DNA of 64,000 bases from Cytophagales bacterium (GCA_013298025.1 JAAFJE010000023.1:1-64000), one strand, 5' to 3'. Positions 36,141 through 46,218 are shown, counted from the stretch's first letter. Program-made: numbers and translations. The notes: generated by a model not told the origin, from the letters alone.

Positions 36141-36560
36141 CTAGAATTGTTCTGTAGCGGCAAAGAAGAACGAGCCTTCGATTGCAGCATTCTCGTCTGA
36201 ATCAGAACCATGAATGGCATTGGCTGTCATAGATTTAGCAAACAACTTACGAATAGTACCCTCATCGGCTTTACTTGGGTCGGTAGCCCCAATAAGCTTA
36301 CGGAAATCTGCTACGGCATTGTCTTTTTCTAAAATTATTGGAACAATTGGCCCAGAAGACATATACTGGCATAAATCAGCATAAAAAGGTCTTTCGGCAT
36401 GCACCTCATAAAACTTACCAGCCAACGCAGGCGTTAACAAGGTTTTTTTCATGGCGATAATTTTAAAACCAGCTTCTTCAATGATTTTGATGATAGCACC
36501 AGTGTGTCCATCTGCTACAGCGTCGGGCTTGAGCATCGTAAAAGTTCTATTCGTAGCCAT
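36141..36560 (-). CDS. ndk: nucleoside-diphosphate kinase
   Basis: Transfers the gamma phosphate of ATP to nucleoside diphosphates through a phosphohistidine. The 139-residue protein has the N-terminal [10 protein letters not shown], the Kpn-type region, and the active-site NAIHGSDS with H117. The DP residues and RKLFA helix are normal. It is transcribed alone, with a good promoter upstream and a terminator downstream. Confidence 0.97.
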   Translation of the reverse strand: MATNRTFTMLKPDAVADGHTGAIIKIIEEAGFKIIAMKKTLLTPALAGKFYEVHAERPFYADLCQYMSSGPIVPIILEKDNAVADFRKLIGATDPSKADEGTIRKLFAKSMTANAIHGSDSDENAAIEGSFFFAATEQF

Positions 36561-36589
36561 AAAAGGGTATTATTAATGTTTAGTTTAAA

Positions 36590-36621
36590 CAAATTTAGTG
36601 GGCTTTCGGTCAAGTTCCAAG
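36590..36621 (-). promoter_or_regulatory. promoter of ndk
   Basis: Minus-strand TAAATTTG (36597-36590) fits the -7 box TAnnTTTG, and CTTG lies 20 bp upstream at the -33 position. Confidence 0.5.
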
Positions 36622-36775
36622 AAAAAAATACCTAAGCTATACGCTCTTAGCAAATGTGTTGAGGGGATAAAATGAAATGGATAGATTTTTATCCTAATCG
36701 TTCTGGAAAAATGTCATTTAGCCGACGTTTGCGTTTTGAGGATGAAAGTACCTTTAGGCTTAAAATCAAAAAGCC

Positions 36776-37204
36776 ATGAAAACAATCATTTTATCTTTAC
36801 TGGTATGTACTTGTTTGCTGTCTTGCGTCAAAGACATCGAATTACAGCCGCTCAATCAAGTGCCTAGTCCTAGCGTACAAAATGGCGTAATGGAGGCAGA
36901 AGGCGTATTTATGAATGGCGTACACACTGTTTCGGGGACAGTGAAGCTTGTCACCGATAGCCAAGACCCACAAAAAAAATACTTGTCATTTCAGCAGTTC
37001 AATACCGAGCAAGGCCCTGATTTATATATTTATCTATCAGAGGAAATCCGTCCAACCAATGCCGTAAGTGTGGTCAAATTAGCCAATACGGGCACTTTTA
37101 CCCTAGAAATTCCAACGGGTACTTTCACCGAAAAGCATCAGTATGTACTTGTCTGGTGCAAGCAATTCAGTGTCCTTTTTGGAAGTGCCAAATTAGCCAA
37201 GTAA
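36776..37204 (+). CDS. DM13 domain lipoprotein
   Basis: The 142-residue lipoprotein (LVCTCLLSC, C17) is almost entirely a DM13 domain: GVFMNGVHTVSGTVKLV, LSFQQFNTEQGPDLYIYLS, ANTGTFTLEIPTGTFTEKHQ and VLVWCKQFSVLFGSAKL. DM13 is a predicted electron-transfer or cytochrome-like fold with a conserved cysteine (here in VWCK). It is probably anchored on the periplasmic or outer face. Bacterial roles are not established. Confidence 0.88.
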   Translation: MKTIILSLLVCTCLLSCVKDIELQPLNQVPSPSVQNGVMEAEGVFMNGVHTVSGTVKLVTDSQDPQKKYLSFQQFNTEQGPDLYIYLSEEIRPTNAVSVVKLANTGTFTLEIPTGTFTEKHQYVLVWCKQFSVLFGSAKLAK

Positions 37205-37330
37205 GTAATCGTACAAATTTAATTTTTGATTAAAAATGGTGTAAGTTTTGAATATCAAAACACTCATTCACTCATTGACAATTCACCATTTTTCCTTATT
37301 GCTTAGTAACACATATTAAAAGATAGACTC

Positions 37331-38062
37331 ATGAAAAAAATATTTGTATGCTTGTTCCTGACTATTGTCGCATTACAGGCATTTTCTCAAACTACAGCTC
37401 AGTCTTATCAAGCGATAGACGCAGGTTTTTCGGCAGGAAAAGGTTTTTCTTCGGCATTTTCTTATATAAAAATATTTGGTGTAGGAAAGCACAAACGTTT
37501 TGGTGTGGGGTATGGTATCAGGCTCAGTTCTTTTTGGGCAAAAGATATTGATATGCGTACAGCACCCGCTTCGCTGACTTCTGGAACATCTAGTTTTGCG
37601 GCTTTATTTGCGGAAGACTTGGTCGCAAATATTGATACCTTTCGGTTGAATACGGTTCAGGTGAATGCCCTCAATGTATCTATCAACCTACAATATGCCC
37701 TCAGTCGCAAATTGGAAGTAGGAATGAACATAGATGCCGTTGGCTTTACCTTCGGGGCTAATCAGCAAGGACGTTTAATTGCCAACGCCTCCAAAAGAAC
37801 CTTTGCCAATGGTTCGGTGGTGTCGGAGGCAATGCCTACCACGTTCAATTTGCTGCTGGTCAGTGATTCTGACTTGGGTAGCCTTAATTCGGAAATATTT
37901 GCACGGTATTGGCTCAATGAAAAGGTGGCGATTAGGGCAGGATTGAGCTTTATGTTTTCGGAATACACCACTACGCAAAAAGTAAATGTTGCCAACGAAC
38001 AAAACGACCGTTGGCGGTATAAAAGCCTGTTGCCATTGATTGCCGTTTCGTATAAGTTTTAG
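37331..38062 (+). CDS. outer membrane beta-barrel protein, unknown function
   Basis: The 243-residue protein has a clear signal peptide (1-20, ending LQAFSQ). Alternating strands such as GVGYGIRLSSFWA, ALNVSINLQYALSRKLEVGM and VAIRAGLSFMFSEYT, and a C-terminus LPLIAVSYKF ending in phenylalanine, indicate an outer membrane barrel of about eight or ten strands. No named family recognised. It is 127 bp after the DM13 gene, with repeat-like TTGACAATTCACC in the gap, so it is probably a separate unit. Confidence 0.65.
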   Translation: MKKIFVCLFLTIVALQAFSQTTAQSYQAIDAGFSAGKGFSSAFSYIKIFGVGKHKRFGVGYGIRLSSFWAKDIDMRTAPASLTSGTSSFAALFAEDLVANIDTFRLNTVQVNALNVSINLQYALSRKLEVGMNIDAVGFTFGANQQGRLIANASKRTFANGSVVSEAMPTTFNLLLVSDSDLGSLNSEIFARYWLNEKVAIRAGLSFMFSEYTTTQKVNVANEQNDRWRYKSLLPLIAVSYKF

Positions 38063-38402
38063 GCAAGGCAGTACATACATTAAACTCCGATTATTCCGTC
38101 TTTTCATGACAAAAGATGAGTATATCGGAGTTTACAAGTATATGGTCTAATGTAAATAAGCCAAACGGCTATTGTACTCATGGCACATCTATTACGTTCA
38201 ATAAATTTCTACAAAAAGTAATCTCTCAAAGTATAGCCCAACCCACTCGTATCTTATTCCCTTCCTTTGCTTCCCCCAATCCTATAGAACTTACAAAAAT
38301 ATCCTAGCCCGAAGGATAACAAACTGTAAACTATTGGCTAACTTTGTAACTTTGTGAACTAACAAACCCTAATTTTTTTCCCATTTAGTTGGAATTACTA
38401 GA

Positions 38403-39428
38403 ATGCAACATATTGAAGCCTTTCGTGAGATAATTGCTACCCCGAAAAAGATTGTGATTACAACTCACTTCAAACCCGATGCCGATGCGCTCGGTTCGTC
38501 GCTTGGTTTGGCAGGCTACCTCAAGAAAAAAGGCCATCAAGTGCAGGTGATTACGCCTTCCGATTACCCTAAATTTCTTTTCTGGATGTCGGGTAACGAA
38601 GAGGTAATCAACTACGAAGATGCTAAAAACCAGAAAAAAGCACAGCAGCTTATTCAGGCAGCCGACCTTATTTTTTGTTTGGATTTCTCCGCTATAGCAC
38701 GCATCGAAAGTATGTCATCGGTAGTGGCTTTGTCGAAAGCTACGAAAGTGATGATAGACCACCATACCAACCCCGAACAATTCGCTACCTTTGTTTACCA
38801 CGATGTAAAAGCCGCCGCTACGGCACAGTTGATTTACCAATTGATTGTGTTGCTGGGCGATAAGCACCTCATCGACCAAGCCATTGGCGAATGCTTGTAT
38901 GCGGGTATCATGACCGATACGGGTTCTTTCCGTCATCCCAATACCACGCCAGAAGTACATCGCATTGCTGCCGAAATTATGGAGTTGGGCGTAAATACCA
39001 ATTTGGTGCATCGCCGGGTATATGATAGCACGACAGCCGATAGATTGTCTTTTTTGGGCTATATTTTGTCAGAAAAAATGGTGGTACTCCCCGAATATCG
39101 GGTAGCGTATTTTGTGGTGACAGCCGAAGAACTCAAGCGTTTCAATTCGCAAACGGGCGATACCGAGGGTATTGTCAATTATGGTTTGCAGATAGACGGC
39201 ACGGTGATGTCGGTGATTATTGTCGATAGGCCAGAGGCTATCAAAATGTCGTTTCGGTCGGTAGAAGAATTTGCGGTGAATACCATTGCCTCGAAGTACT
39301 TCAACGGAGGAGGGCATAAAAATGCGGCTGGCGGCAAAACCGTAGGCTTAGGCTTGGAAGCTACTGTAGCACGGTTTTTGAGCATTTTACCCGAATACCA
39401 ATCCGAATTATTGGCAGTACCTATATAA
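38403..39428 (+). CDS. DHH family phosphoesterase (NrnA-like oligoribonuclease/PAP phosphatase)
   Basis: The 341-residue protein has DHH motifs: ITTHFKPDADALGSSLGLAG with the DxD metal ligands, LIFCLDFSAIARI, VMIDHHTNPE (DHH), AGIMTDTGSFRHPNT, and a C-terminal DHHA1 domain ending in FNGGGHKNAAGG. Family members degrade short oligoribonucleotides or pApA and dephosphorylate PAP. It lies directly before the FKBP lipoprotein genes. Exact substrate not readable from sequence. Confidence 0.9.
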   Translation: MQHIEAFREIIATPKKIVITTHFKPDADALGSSLGLAGYLKKKGHQVQVITPSDYPKFLFWMSGNEEVINYEDAKNQKKAQQLIQAADLIFCLDFSAIARIESMSSVVALSKATKVMIDHHTNPEQFATFVYHDVKAAATAQLIYQLIVLLGDKHLIDQAIGECLYAGIMTDTGSFRHPNTTPEVHRIAAEIMELGVNTNLVHRRVYDSTTADRLSFLGYILSEKMVVLPEYRVAYFVVTAEELKRFNSQTGDTEGIVNYGLQIDGTVMSVIIVDRPEAIKMSFRSVEEFAVNTIASKYFNGGGHKNAAGGKTVGLGLEATVARFLSILPEYQSELLAVPI

Positions 39429-39591
39429 GTAGCAATGTAAAATGGTGAATTGTTAATTGCAGATTAGGGTTTTGATTTTCAAAAGTTACGTGTGGTTTTA
39501 ATCTAAATTAAGCTACGTGTTTGAAAATAAAAAACGTACATCACTCATTAATTTTAGCGTTAAATTTTTAATTATTAATAAAACTAAACAA

Positions 39592-40458
39592 ATGTTGAAA
39601 AAACTCAGTGCTGTTATAGCGGTAGCCACCCTTATGGTTGCTTGTAACAAAAACCGTGTGGAGGTAATCGAAAACGTAAAAATTCAGATTCATAGCCACG
39701 ACGATAAGGCTAAAAAGGTAAAAGATGGGGACATTATTACTTTTTCTGTAAAAATATTCAATGATAAAGATTCGTTATTGCAAGAGTCACCAGCATCGGC
39801 ACCTGCTCGTGCTATGATTCAGCCGGCTGGTGCATCGGGCTTTAAAGGAAGCTTTGAAGATGGATTAAGATTACTTTCTCTTGGCGACAGTGCAACCATT
39901 TTCGTGCCAGTTGACTCTTTAGCTAAAGGAGCACAACAATTGCCTCCATTTATCAAAAGAGGAACAGACTTGAAATATGCTGTAAAATTGATTAAAACGC
40001 AAAGCCGTGCCGATTTCGATAAAGACATGGCTGCACAGGCACAAAAAGACAAGGCTTTGGCAGAAGAGCGTAAAGCTAAAAACCCACAGTTGATTGCCGA
40101 CTATATCAGCAAAACTGGTAAAACATTTAAAACAACAGCTTCTGGTTTGTACTACAGCATCGAAACAGAAGGTACTGGAGCAAATCCTAAAAATGGCGAT
40201 GTGTGTAAATGTTTATATACAGGTAAATTCTTAGATGGTAAAGTTTTCGACCAAAGCAAGCAACCAATTGATATGCCTATCGGTCAGATGATTCCGGGCT
40301 TCAATGAGGCTTTAACTTTATTGAAAAAAGGAGGCAAAGGTACATTTATTATTCCACCTCAAATTGGTTATGGCGATGCCGGACAAGGCCCTATTCCTGC
40401 CAATTCGGTGTTGGTGTTTGATTTAGAAGCACTTGATTTCAAACCCGCTGGAAAATAA
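39592..40458 (+). CDS. FKBP-type peptidyl-prolyl isomerase lipoprotein (first of three)
   Basis: The ATG at 39592 is chosen over 39517 because the lipoprotein signal MLKKLSAVIAVATLMVAC follows at once. The mature protein has an N-terminal FKBP-like part (DGDIITFSVKIFNDK, GLRLLSLGDSATIFVP) and a well-formed C-terminal FKBP domain (NGDVCKCLYTGKFLDGKVFD, IPGFNEALTLLKKGGKGTFI, PPQIGYGDAGQGPIPANSVL). It speeds folding of exported proteins. The GldI gliding-motility lipoproteins are of this type and the neighbour is a DHH gene, but no other gld gene is near. 288 residues. Confidence 0.88.
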   Translation: MLKKLSAVIAVATLMVACNKNRVEVIENVKIQIHSHDDKAKKVKDGDIITFSVKIFNDKDSLLQESPASAPARAMIQPAGASGFKGSFEDGLRLLSLGDSATIFVPVDSLAKGAQQLPPFIKRGTDLKYAVKLIKTQSRADFDKDMAAQAQKDKALAEERKAKNPQLIADYISKTGKTFKTTASGLYYSIETEGTGANPKNGDVCKCLYTGKFLDGKVFDQSKQPIDMPIGQMIPGFNEALTLLKKGGKGTFIIPPQIGYGDAGQGPIPANSVLVFDLEALDFKPAGK

Positions 40459-40477
40459 TTGTATTGGACTATAGCAC

Positions 40478-40519
40478 CAAAAGTGTAAGTGGCTCTTTTG
40501 TATGCCTCTTACACTTTTG
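40478..40519 (+). terminator. terminator after first FKBP gene
   Basis: AAAAGTGTAAG / CTTACACTTTT with an 18-nt loop, continuing into TTTTG. Confidence 0.6.
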
Positions 40520-40664
40520 TCTGTTTAATTGCATTGGGCTTTGTTGGGATTTAACAGTTTTTAACAAGCAAATGGCAAGAGATAGTTGCAACTTTGTGAT
40601 TTGAAAAGTTGTCTATCTTTCTTGGCTTTCCATAAGCCAATCACTATACTAATAATTTGCAACA

Positions 40665-41549
40665 ATGATGAAGAAGTTTTTAAGTTGGAATATGCTAAGT
40701 CTGCTCGCTATGGTTGTCGTGCTTAGTTCATGTTTATCCAAAATCACCTTGGAAGATGATGAAATCTTACAACAAAACGAAAGCCAGATAAAGGCATACA
40801 TTGCTGCCAATAATTTGAGCGCTACGAAAGCCCCCAATGGTGTGTACTACCAAGTAACCAAAGTTGATACTTCTGGAAGAAAAATGATTATTGGCGATAC
40901 CGTGCGGGTAAACTATGTGCTTTCTCGGCTCGATGGCTACGTGTTGTCGAGTGCTGTGCTGAACAAAGACAAGCCTTTCCAATTTATCAATGGCTATAGT
41001 ACAAGTTTGTTTGTCAATTTGTTACCGTATTTGCATGAAGGCGAAACAGGTACATTTATCATTCCTTCTACCATGGCTTTGGGGAGCCAAACGTTGGCTA
41101 ATTTGCCTGCCAATTCGCCTTTGCGTTGCGATATTCAATGGTTCAAAACCTTTAGCGAAGAGGCCGATATTGATAGATATGTGCGTGACAACAAGATTAC
41201 CCTTACTGGACGCTACTCGAATGGCTTGCGTTACCTTAGATTAACAGAAGGCACAGGCGATTATTTGGCTTCGGGCAAAGTGGCACAAGTAAAATATACA
41301 GGCAAGTTTTTGAGTGGAGTAGTGTTTGATTCTAATGTTGGAAAATCAGATACCCTCACGGTAACAGGAGGTGACAGAAGTGGTTCAATACGTCAAGGTT
41401 TTCAATTGGGAGTTGAGTTGATGCGTGTAGGGGAGAAAGCTATGATTATTTTCCCATCCTCTATGGGTTATGGTACGACTGGGGCGGGTAAAATTCCAGG
41501 AGAAACACCGCTTATTTTTGAAATAGAGTTTCTATCCATCAAGCAATAG
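40665..41549 (+). CDS. FKBP-type peptidyl-prolyl isomerase lipoprotein (second of three)
   Basis: Lipoprotein signal MVVVLSSC near residues 16-23. It has two FKBP-like units. The first is degenerate (IIGDTVRVNYVLSRLDGYVL, YLHEGETGTFIIPSTMALGS) and lacks most aromatic pocket residues. The second is fuller (GKVAQVKYTGKFLSGVVFD, IRQGFQLGVELMRVGEKAMI, GYGTTGAGKIPGETPLIFEI). So catalysis may be weak and a chaperone or binding role is possible. 294 residues; ATG 40665 or 40668. It has the same layout as the genes on both sides, indicating tandem duplication and divergence. Confidence 0.87.
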   Translation: MMKKFLSWNMLSLLAMVVVLSSCLSKITLEDDEILQQNESQIKAYIAANNLSATKAPNGVYYQVTKVDTSGRKMIIGDTVRVNYVLSRLDGYVLSSAVLNKDKPFQFINGYSTSLFVNLLPYLHEGETGTFIIPSTMALGSQTLANLPANSPLRCDIQWFKTFSEEADIDRYVRDNKITLTGRYSNGLRYLRLTEGTGDYLASGKVAQVKYTGKFLSGVVFDSNVGKSDTLTVTGGDRSGSIRQGFQLGVELMRVGEKAMIIFPSSMGYGTTGAGKIPGETPLIFEIEFLSIKQ

Positions 41550-41640
41550 CTAGTCGCAAAACTATTTCGATAGCAAACAAAAAGCCTATGCCAGCAGAGG
41601 TTTGGCTGTATTATTACAAAACCATCAACTGTATTTGACG

Positions 41641-42534
41641 ATGAAAAAAATTTTATGGGTAGGAATTATCGCCTGCGTCGTATTATTGAACGCCTGTTCT
41701 ATCGGCACGACCGATGTTGACCCTACATCAACAGACCAACTCAAAAAAAACCAAGAGTTGGTACAGAAATACATTACCGACAATAAGCTTTCGATGCAGC
41801 AGGACGCATCAGGGTTTTATTATTCGGTTGATGCCAGCAATACCTCAACCAAAGCGGCGGTGATGGGTAATGTAGTTTCTATAAAATACATCATTTCTAC
41901 GATTAGTGGAACGGTACTAGATTCGTCGAGAATTAAGCAGAATATTCCACAATCATATATATATGGCGTAACAACGAGTCTTTTCAACTATGCCGTTAAT
42001 TTAATGAAACAAGGCAATAAAGGCTTGTTTTTGTTTCCGCAATATAGCTCGTCGAGTGGCGAACCCATCAAGCTGGAACTTACCCTGGAAGCTGTCAGAA
42101 CTGAAACAGAATACATAGATTATTTCCAAGCAACAAAATATCCTACCAGTAACTTTACTACCACATCAACAGGCGTTCGCTATGTAGTGACTACTGCCAA
42201 TGCCGCAGGTACAAGTATTACTACGGGTAAAAGCGTTACAGTGAAATATACAGGACGTTTGTTGTTTGAATCCAAAAAAATAGACAATCTTGGTGTACTT
42301 TATTACGATTCAAAATTTGATGAAGGCACTATTGAATTTACCACAGGAGCATCACAAATGATACCCGGTTTTGAAGAAGGCGTATCAAAACTGAAGCAGG
42401 GAGAAAAAGGTGTTATCCTTATACCTGCGGCCTATGCCTATGGAAGCTCAGGCGTGTCGAATGGTACAGGAGGCTATAACATACCGCCTTATGCTTCGGT
42501 TTTATTTGAAGTAGAGGTAACAAGCGTAAAATAA
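41641..42534 (+). CDS. FKBP-type peptidyl-prolyl isomerase lipoprotein (third of three)
   Basis: ATG at 41641 gives the lipoprotein signal KKILWVGIIACVVLLNAC; the longer frame from 41602 is not needed. The first FKBP unit is shortened (MGNVVSIKYIISTISGTVLD, NLMKQGNKGLFLFPQ). The second has an insert (LLFESKKIDNLGVLYYD) and then IPGFEEGVSKLKQGEKGVIL with AYAYGSSGVSNGTGGYNIPP. 297 residues. It starts 91 bp after the second FKBP gene, and a terminator closes the group. Confidence 0.86.
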   Translation: MKKILWVGIIACVVLLNACSIGTTDVDPTSTDQLKKNQELVQKYITDNKLSMQQDASGFYYSVDASNTSTKAAVMGNVVSIKYIISTISGTVLDSSRIKQNIPQSYIYGVTTSLFNYAVNLMKQGNKGLFLFPQYSSSSGEPIKLELTLEAVRTETEYIDYFQATKYPTSNFTTTSTGVRYVVTTANAAGTSITTGKSVTVKYTGRLLFESKKIDNLGVLYYDSKFDEGTIEFTTGASQMIPGFEEGVSKLKQGEKGVILIPAAYAYGSSGVSNGTGGYNIPPYASVLFEVEVTSVK

Positions 42535-42563
42535 CCTTGCAATTACATTCTTATTATAACAAC

Positions 42564-42586
42564 GGCGACTCGAAAAGTCGCCTTTC
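42564..42586 (+). terminator. terminator after FKBP group
   Basis: GGCGACT-cgaaa-AGTCGCC followed by TTTCTT. Confidence 0.75.
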
Positions 42587-42615
42587 TTATGTCATCTTAA
42601 TTGATTTTTATTGTT

Positions 42616-43197
42616 ATGAAAAAATTATGTTTTGCCACCAATAATGCCAATAAACTCAAGGAAATACAGGCATTGTTGGGGGAAGCGTTTCAATTGCAAT
42701 CCTTGCAGGAAACAGGCTGTACCGAAGAACTTCCCGAAACAGGATTGACCTTAGAAGCCAATTCTGCCCAAAAAGCCCAATATTTATACGATAACTATCA
42801 AATAGATTGCTTTGCCGACGACACTGGGTTGGAGGTAGAAGCCCTCAACGGCGAGCCGGGTGTTTTTTCGGCAAGGTATGCTGGCGAGCCTAAAAATGAA
42901 CAAAATAACATCGCTCTTTTGTTACAAAAATTACAAGGGCTAAATGAGCGTAAAGCTCGGTTTAGAACGGTTATTACGCTTATTTTAGCTGGACAAACCT
43001 TCCAGTTTGATGGAATTGTATCGGGGCATATCATTGATGAGTTGCGAGGAACAAACGGTTTTGGCTATGACCCTATTTTTGTACCAGAGGGTTTTGATAA
43101 GACTTTTGCCGAAATGACGATGCAAGAAAAAGGACAAATTTCGCACCGAGCAAGGGCTTTTCAAAAGCTGGTAGCATTTTTGCAAGAATTAAAATAG
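42616..43197 (+). CDS. rdgB: non-canonical purine NTP pyrophosphatase (Ham1/RdgB)
   Basis: Removes ITP, XTP and dITP from the nucleotide pool to protect DNA and RNA. The ATG at 42616 gives MKKLCFATNNANKLKEI, the classic start with the TNNxxK motif. Further marks are SAQKAQYL, CFADDTGLEVEALNGEPGVF, SARYAGE, GTNGFGYDPIFVPEG and QISHRARAF. 193 residues, standard. The frame from the TTG at 42601 would add five residues without homology. Confidence 0.95.
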   Translation: MKKLCFATNNANKLKEIQALLGEAFQLQSLQETGCTEELPETGLTLEANSAQKAQYLYDNYQIDCFADDTGLEVEALNGEPGVFSARYAGEPKNEQNNIALLLQKLQGLNERKARFRTVITLILAGQTFQFDGIVSGHIIDELRGTNGFGYDPIFVPEGFDKTFAEMTMQEKGQISHRARAFQKLVAFLQELK

Positions 43198-43566
43198 TTG
43201 AAAAAGCGTGTTTTCTAAGTGATTCGCTTGCTATGTTGGATGTAGAAGTATGGTGTTTGGAGGAGTCAGGGCTATTTTACCGAATGATTTAGCTTTTCCA
43301 TCAAAATAATCCTGTTGCTCCATTCAACACTTGAATAATTGATGGTTTAGTGTTTTGTATAAAATACTTGTTATATAGGATTAATAGACAAAAGGTCTAT
43401 ATTATTGATTTTTATCAAGAATTATATTGTATTTAAGCACTGAAAATCATAGTTTTGTAAAATATTTTACGTATTTCTTTTTCAAAAAAAAGGGTATAGG
43501 AAAGCATAATTGTCTTTTATGAAAACCAACCTAACATACCATTTATTTAATTCAATCTGTCTTTAA
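43198..43566 (+). other. gene-free stretch before the DUF5686 gene, with a promoter candidate
   Basis: At 43450-43457 TAGTTTTG fits the -7 box TAnnTTTG, with ATTG (43426-43429) 20 bp upstream as an imperfect -33 box. This would leave a leader of about 105 nt. Nothing else was recognised. Confidence 0.4.
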
Positions 43567-46119
43567 ATGTCAGCAAAATCACTCTTTAGACTTAAACTTA
43601 TTTTGTTTATGATTGGTATCTCTTCTTGGGCTGCTCGTGGACAGTATGTCATTACGGGAAGAGTAACCGATGCCAAAAATGGCGACCCGTTACCTTTTGC
43701 AACGGTGGGAATCAAAGGAAAAAACATAGGTATTCAAACCAGTTTTGAAGGTGTTTTTACGCTCCGAACCAAGGTGCTTGGCGATTCTATTTATGTAAGT
43801 ACCGTAGGGTATAAAACCAAAATGAAAGTCCTCGACCCCAAAGCAAGCAACCAAACCATAGACTTCCAATTGATGCCTGAAACCAGAGCTTTAGACGAAG
43901 TGGTGGTGTATTCGGGTGAAAATCCTGCTTTCAAGATTTTACGTAAACTTCGAGAAAATGCCGAAAAAAATGACCGTAAGCGTCTGACGGCTTATGAATA
44001 TGATTCTTATTCAAAAATGGAACTAGATGTAGATAACATCTCGGAGAAGTTTAAGAAAAAGAAAGTAATGAAGCAAATCCAAGGAGCTATTGATAAGTTT
44101 GAAAAACTCGCTGGCGAAGATGGCAAACCCGTCATTCCGACGTTTATTTCTGAAACTGTTTCTAAGTTTTATTACAGAGAAAGTCCTTTTCGTAAAAAAG
44201 AAATGATTCTTAAAAACAACGTCAAAGGCGTTGGGGTAAAAGAAGGAGGTTTTGTATCGCAATTGGTTGGAGGTAACTTGTTGGCTAATTATAACTTCTA
44301 CGATAACTTCGTGCCGTTTTTGGGTAAAGACATTATTTCTCCTGTGGGCGACAACTGGAAAGGTACGTACCAATGGTATTTGTCAGACACCACCGACATT
44401 GATGGGCATATATGCTACGGCATGGAATTTGACCCTAAAAACGACAAAGATTTAGTTTTTACGGGAAAAGCCTATATCGACACCACGTCGTTTGCCTTGG
44501 TGCAAATAGATGCGACGGTGGGTAGCGAAGCCAATATCAACTTTATTGATAAAATAAAAATATCACAAGAGCTAGAACAAACGCCCGAAGGTGCTTGGTT
44601 GCCAGCCAAAACACGCTTTTTGATAGACATTGCCGAACTGACCAAAGGCTCGGCTGGGATGCTCTTGAAAATGTATATTTCAAACCGCAATTTTGTCATA
44701 AATCAGCCTAAACCCTTGGCATTTTATGATTTAGGCATCGAAGTAGCAGAAGATGCTAAAGAACCAGACCCTAAATTCTGGCAAGAAGCACGGCACGAAC
44801 CCATGACAGCCCAAGATTTGCTGGCATCGAAACTTATCGACACCGTGCGGAATGTGCCTATTGTACGTACTTATGTAGAAATTGCCGAAATTGTGGCCAG
44901 CGGCTACAAACGCTTTGGAGGTATCGAAGTAGGCCCCTATTTGTACGCATTGGCATTCAATAAGATAGAAGGAATGCGTGTGCGTTTGGGCTTTAGAACC
45001 AACGCCCAGTTTAGTAAAAAATGGGTATTTAAAGGATTTTTAGGCTATGGTACAAAAGACCAAGTGCTGAAATATGGTGGCGAAGCGGATTATATTTTCT
45101 CAAAAAGACACTGGACAGTAGCAGGAATTAAGCACACGTATGATTTAGAACGCATTGGATTAACTCCCGAATTGATTGCCGATAATAAAATTTTCTATGC
45201 CTTTACCCGGTGGGGCAATTATACTGGTGCGTTTTTCCGAACAGAAAACGAGGTGTTTTTCAAAACAGAACCAACCAAAGGCATTATGTTTTCGGCCTCG
45301 TTTACCCAACGGAGCTTCGACCCATTGTTTAAGTTTCAGTACAGAACGCAACCAGACCTCGGATCATTATCGCCTTCAAAAGCGTATTATGATGATACTT
45401 TCTTTACCCTAGAAGCCCGTTTTGCCAAAAACGAAACCTATATCATGGATGGCAACGAAAGGGTAACGCTTGGCACTAAACGAGTACCAGTAGTAACGCT
45501 TACCTACCAACGAGGAGTAAAAGGAGTAATGAGTGCCGATTTCAACTATGAACGCTTTACGGCAAAAGTGTTCCAAACCTTTCGCTTGGGTACGTTGGGC
45601 CGTTCTAGTTATACCTTACAGGCAGGTTATACGCCTTCTCATTTGCCTGCACCTTTGTTGTTTCCTCATTTGGGCAACCAAACGTTTTTCTTCAACAGAG
45701 CGGCATTCAATACTATGCACTATTTCGAGTTTGTGAGCGACAAATATGCGTCTTTGCAATATACCCACGATTTCGACGGATTGTTGTTCAATAGAATCCC
45801 AGCGATTCGACAACTCAAATGGCGTTTCTTGGTTTCGGCCAATGTCCTTTTCGGAAGTCAAAGCAATGATAACCTCAAACTCATGGACGAAGCAATGCCA
45901 GTGTTTGACCCACGTCATAAACAAGTAGAACCCAAATACAATTTCTCGGCATTAGACCCATCTATTCCTTATGCAGAAGTGGGTTATGGCATTGATAATA
46001 TCTTAAAAATATTTCGTTTGCAAGCCTTTCATCGTTTGACTTACCTCGACCACCTTTCGCCTGATGGCAAACGTCCTGATAAGTTTACGATTAAGGCATC
46101 GGTGCATTTCTCTTTCTAA
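43567..46119 (+). CDS. DUF5686 outer membrane protein with CarboxypepD_reg-like domain
   Basis: An 850-residue protein with signal peptide (ending SWAARG-Q). A CarboxypepD_reg-like domain at about 27-105 (YVITGRVTDAKNGDPLPFAT, GVFTLRTKVLGDSIYVSTVG) is followed by LDEVVVYSGENPAFKILR and the long DUF5686 part with a predicted C-terminal beta-barrel ending in ASVHFSF. Such proteins are common in Bacteroidota and resemble TonB-receptor relatives without a plug. Function is unknown; an outer membrane role is inferred. Confidence 0.9.
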   Translation: MSAKSLFRLKLILFMIGISSWAARGQYVITGRVTDAKNGDPLPFATVGIKGKNIGIQTSFEGVFTLRTKVLGDSIYVSTVGYKTKMKVLDPKASNQTIDFQLMPETRALDEVVVYSGENPAFKILRKLRENAEKNDRKRLTAYEYDSYSKMELDVDNISEKFKKKKVMKQIQGAIDKFEKLAGEDGKPVIPTFISETVSKFYYRESPFRKKEMILKNNVKGVGVKEGGFVSQLVGGNLLANYNFYDNFVPFLGKDIISPVGDNWKGTYQWYLSDTTDIDGHICYGMEFDPKNDKDLVFTGKAYIDTTSFALVQIDATVGSEANINFIDKIKISQELEQTPEGAWLPAKTRFLIDIAELTKGSAGMLLKMYISNRNFVINQPKPLAFYDLGIEVAEDAKEPDPKFWQEARHEPMTAQDLLASKLIDTVRNVPIVRTYVEIAEIVASGYKRFGGIEVGPYLYALAFNKIEGMRVRLGFRTNAQFSKKWVFKGFLGYGTKDQVLKYGGEADYIFSKRHWTVAGIKHTYDLERIGLTPELIADNKIFYAFTRWGNYTGAFFRTENEVFFKTEPTKGIMFSASFTQRSFDPLFKFQYRTQPDLGSLSPSKAYYDDTFFTLEARFAKNETYIMDGNERVTLGTKRVPVVTLTYQRGVKGVMSADFNYERFTAKVFQTFRLGTLGRSSYTLQAGYTPSHLPAPLLFPHLGNQTFFFNRAAFNTMHYFEFVSDKYASLQYTHDFDGLLFNRIPAIRQLKWRFLVSANVLFGSQSNDNLKLMDEAMPVFDPRHKQVEPKYNFSALDPSIPYAEVGYGIDNILKIFRLQAFHRLTYLDHLSPDGKRPDKFTIKASVHFSF

Positions 46120-46218
46120 AAAGTAAAGTGCTTTTAATCAAGAAGATAACGAAATTTAGAAAAAAGCACCACATAAATACGCTACAGAATTTGAAAAAAT
46201 AACTGTATTTTTACTCAA

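Noticed and set aside
38116-38307. 63-residue ORF between the barrel protein and the DHH gene
   Set aside because: Low-complexity translation, no promoter or homology features; likely chance.
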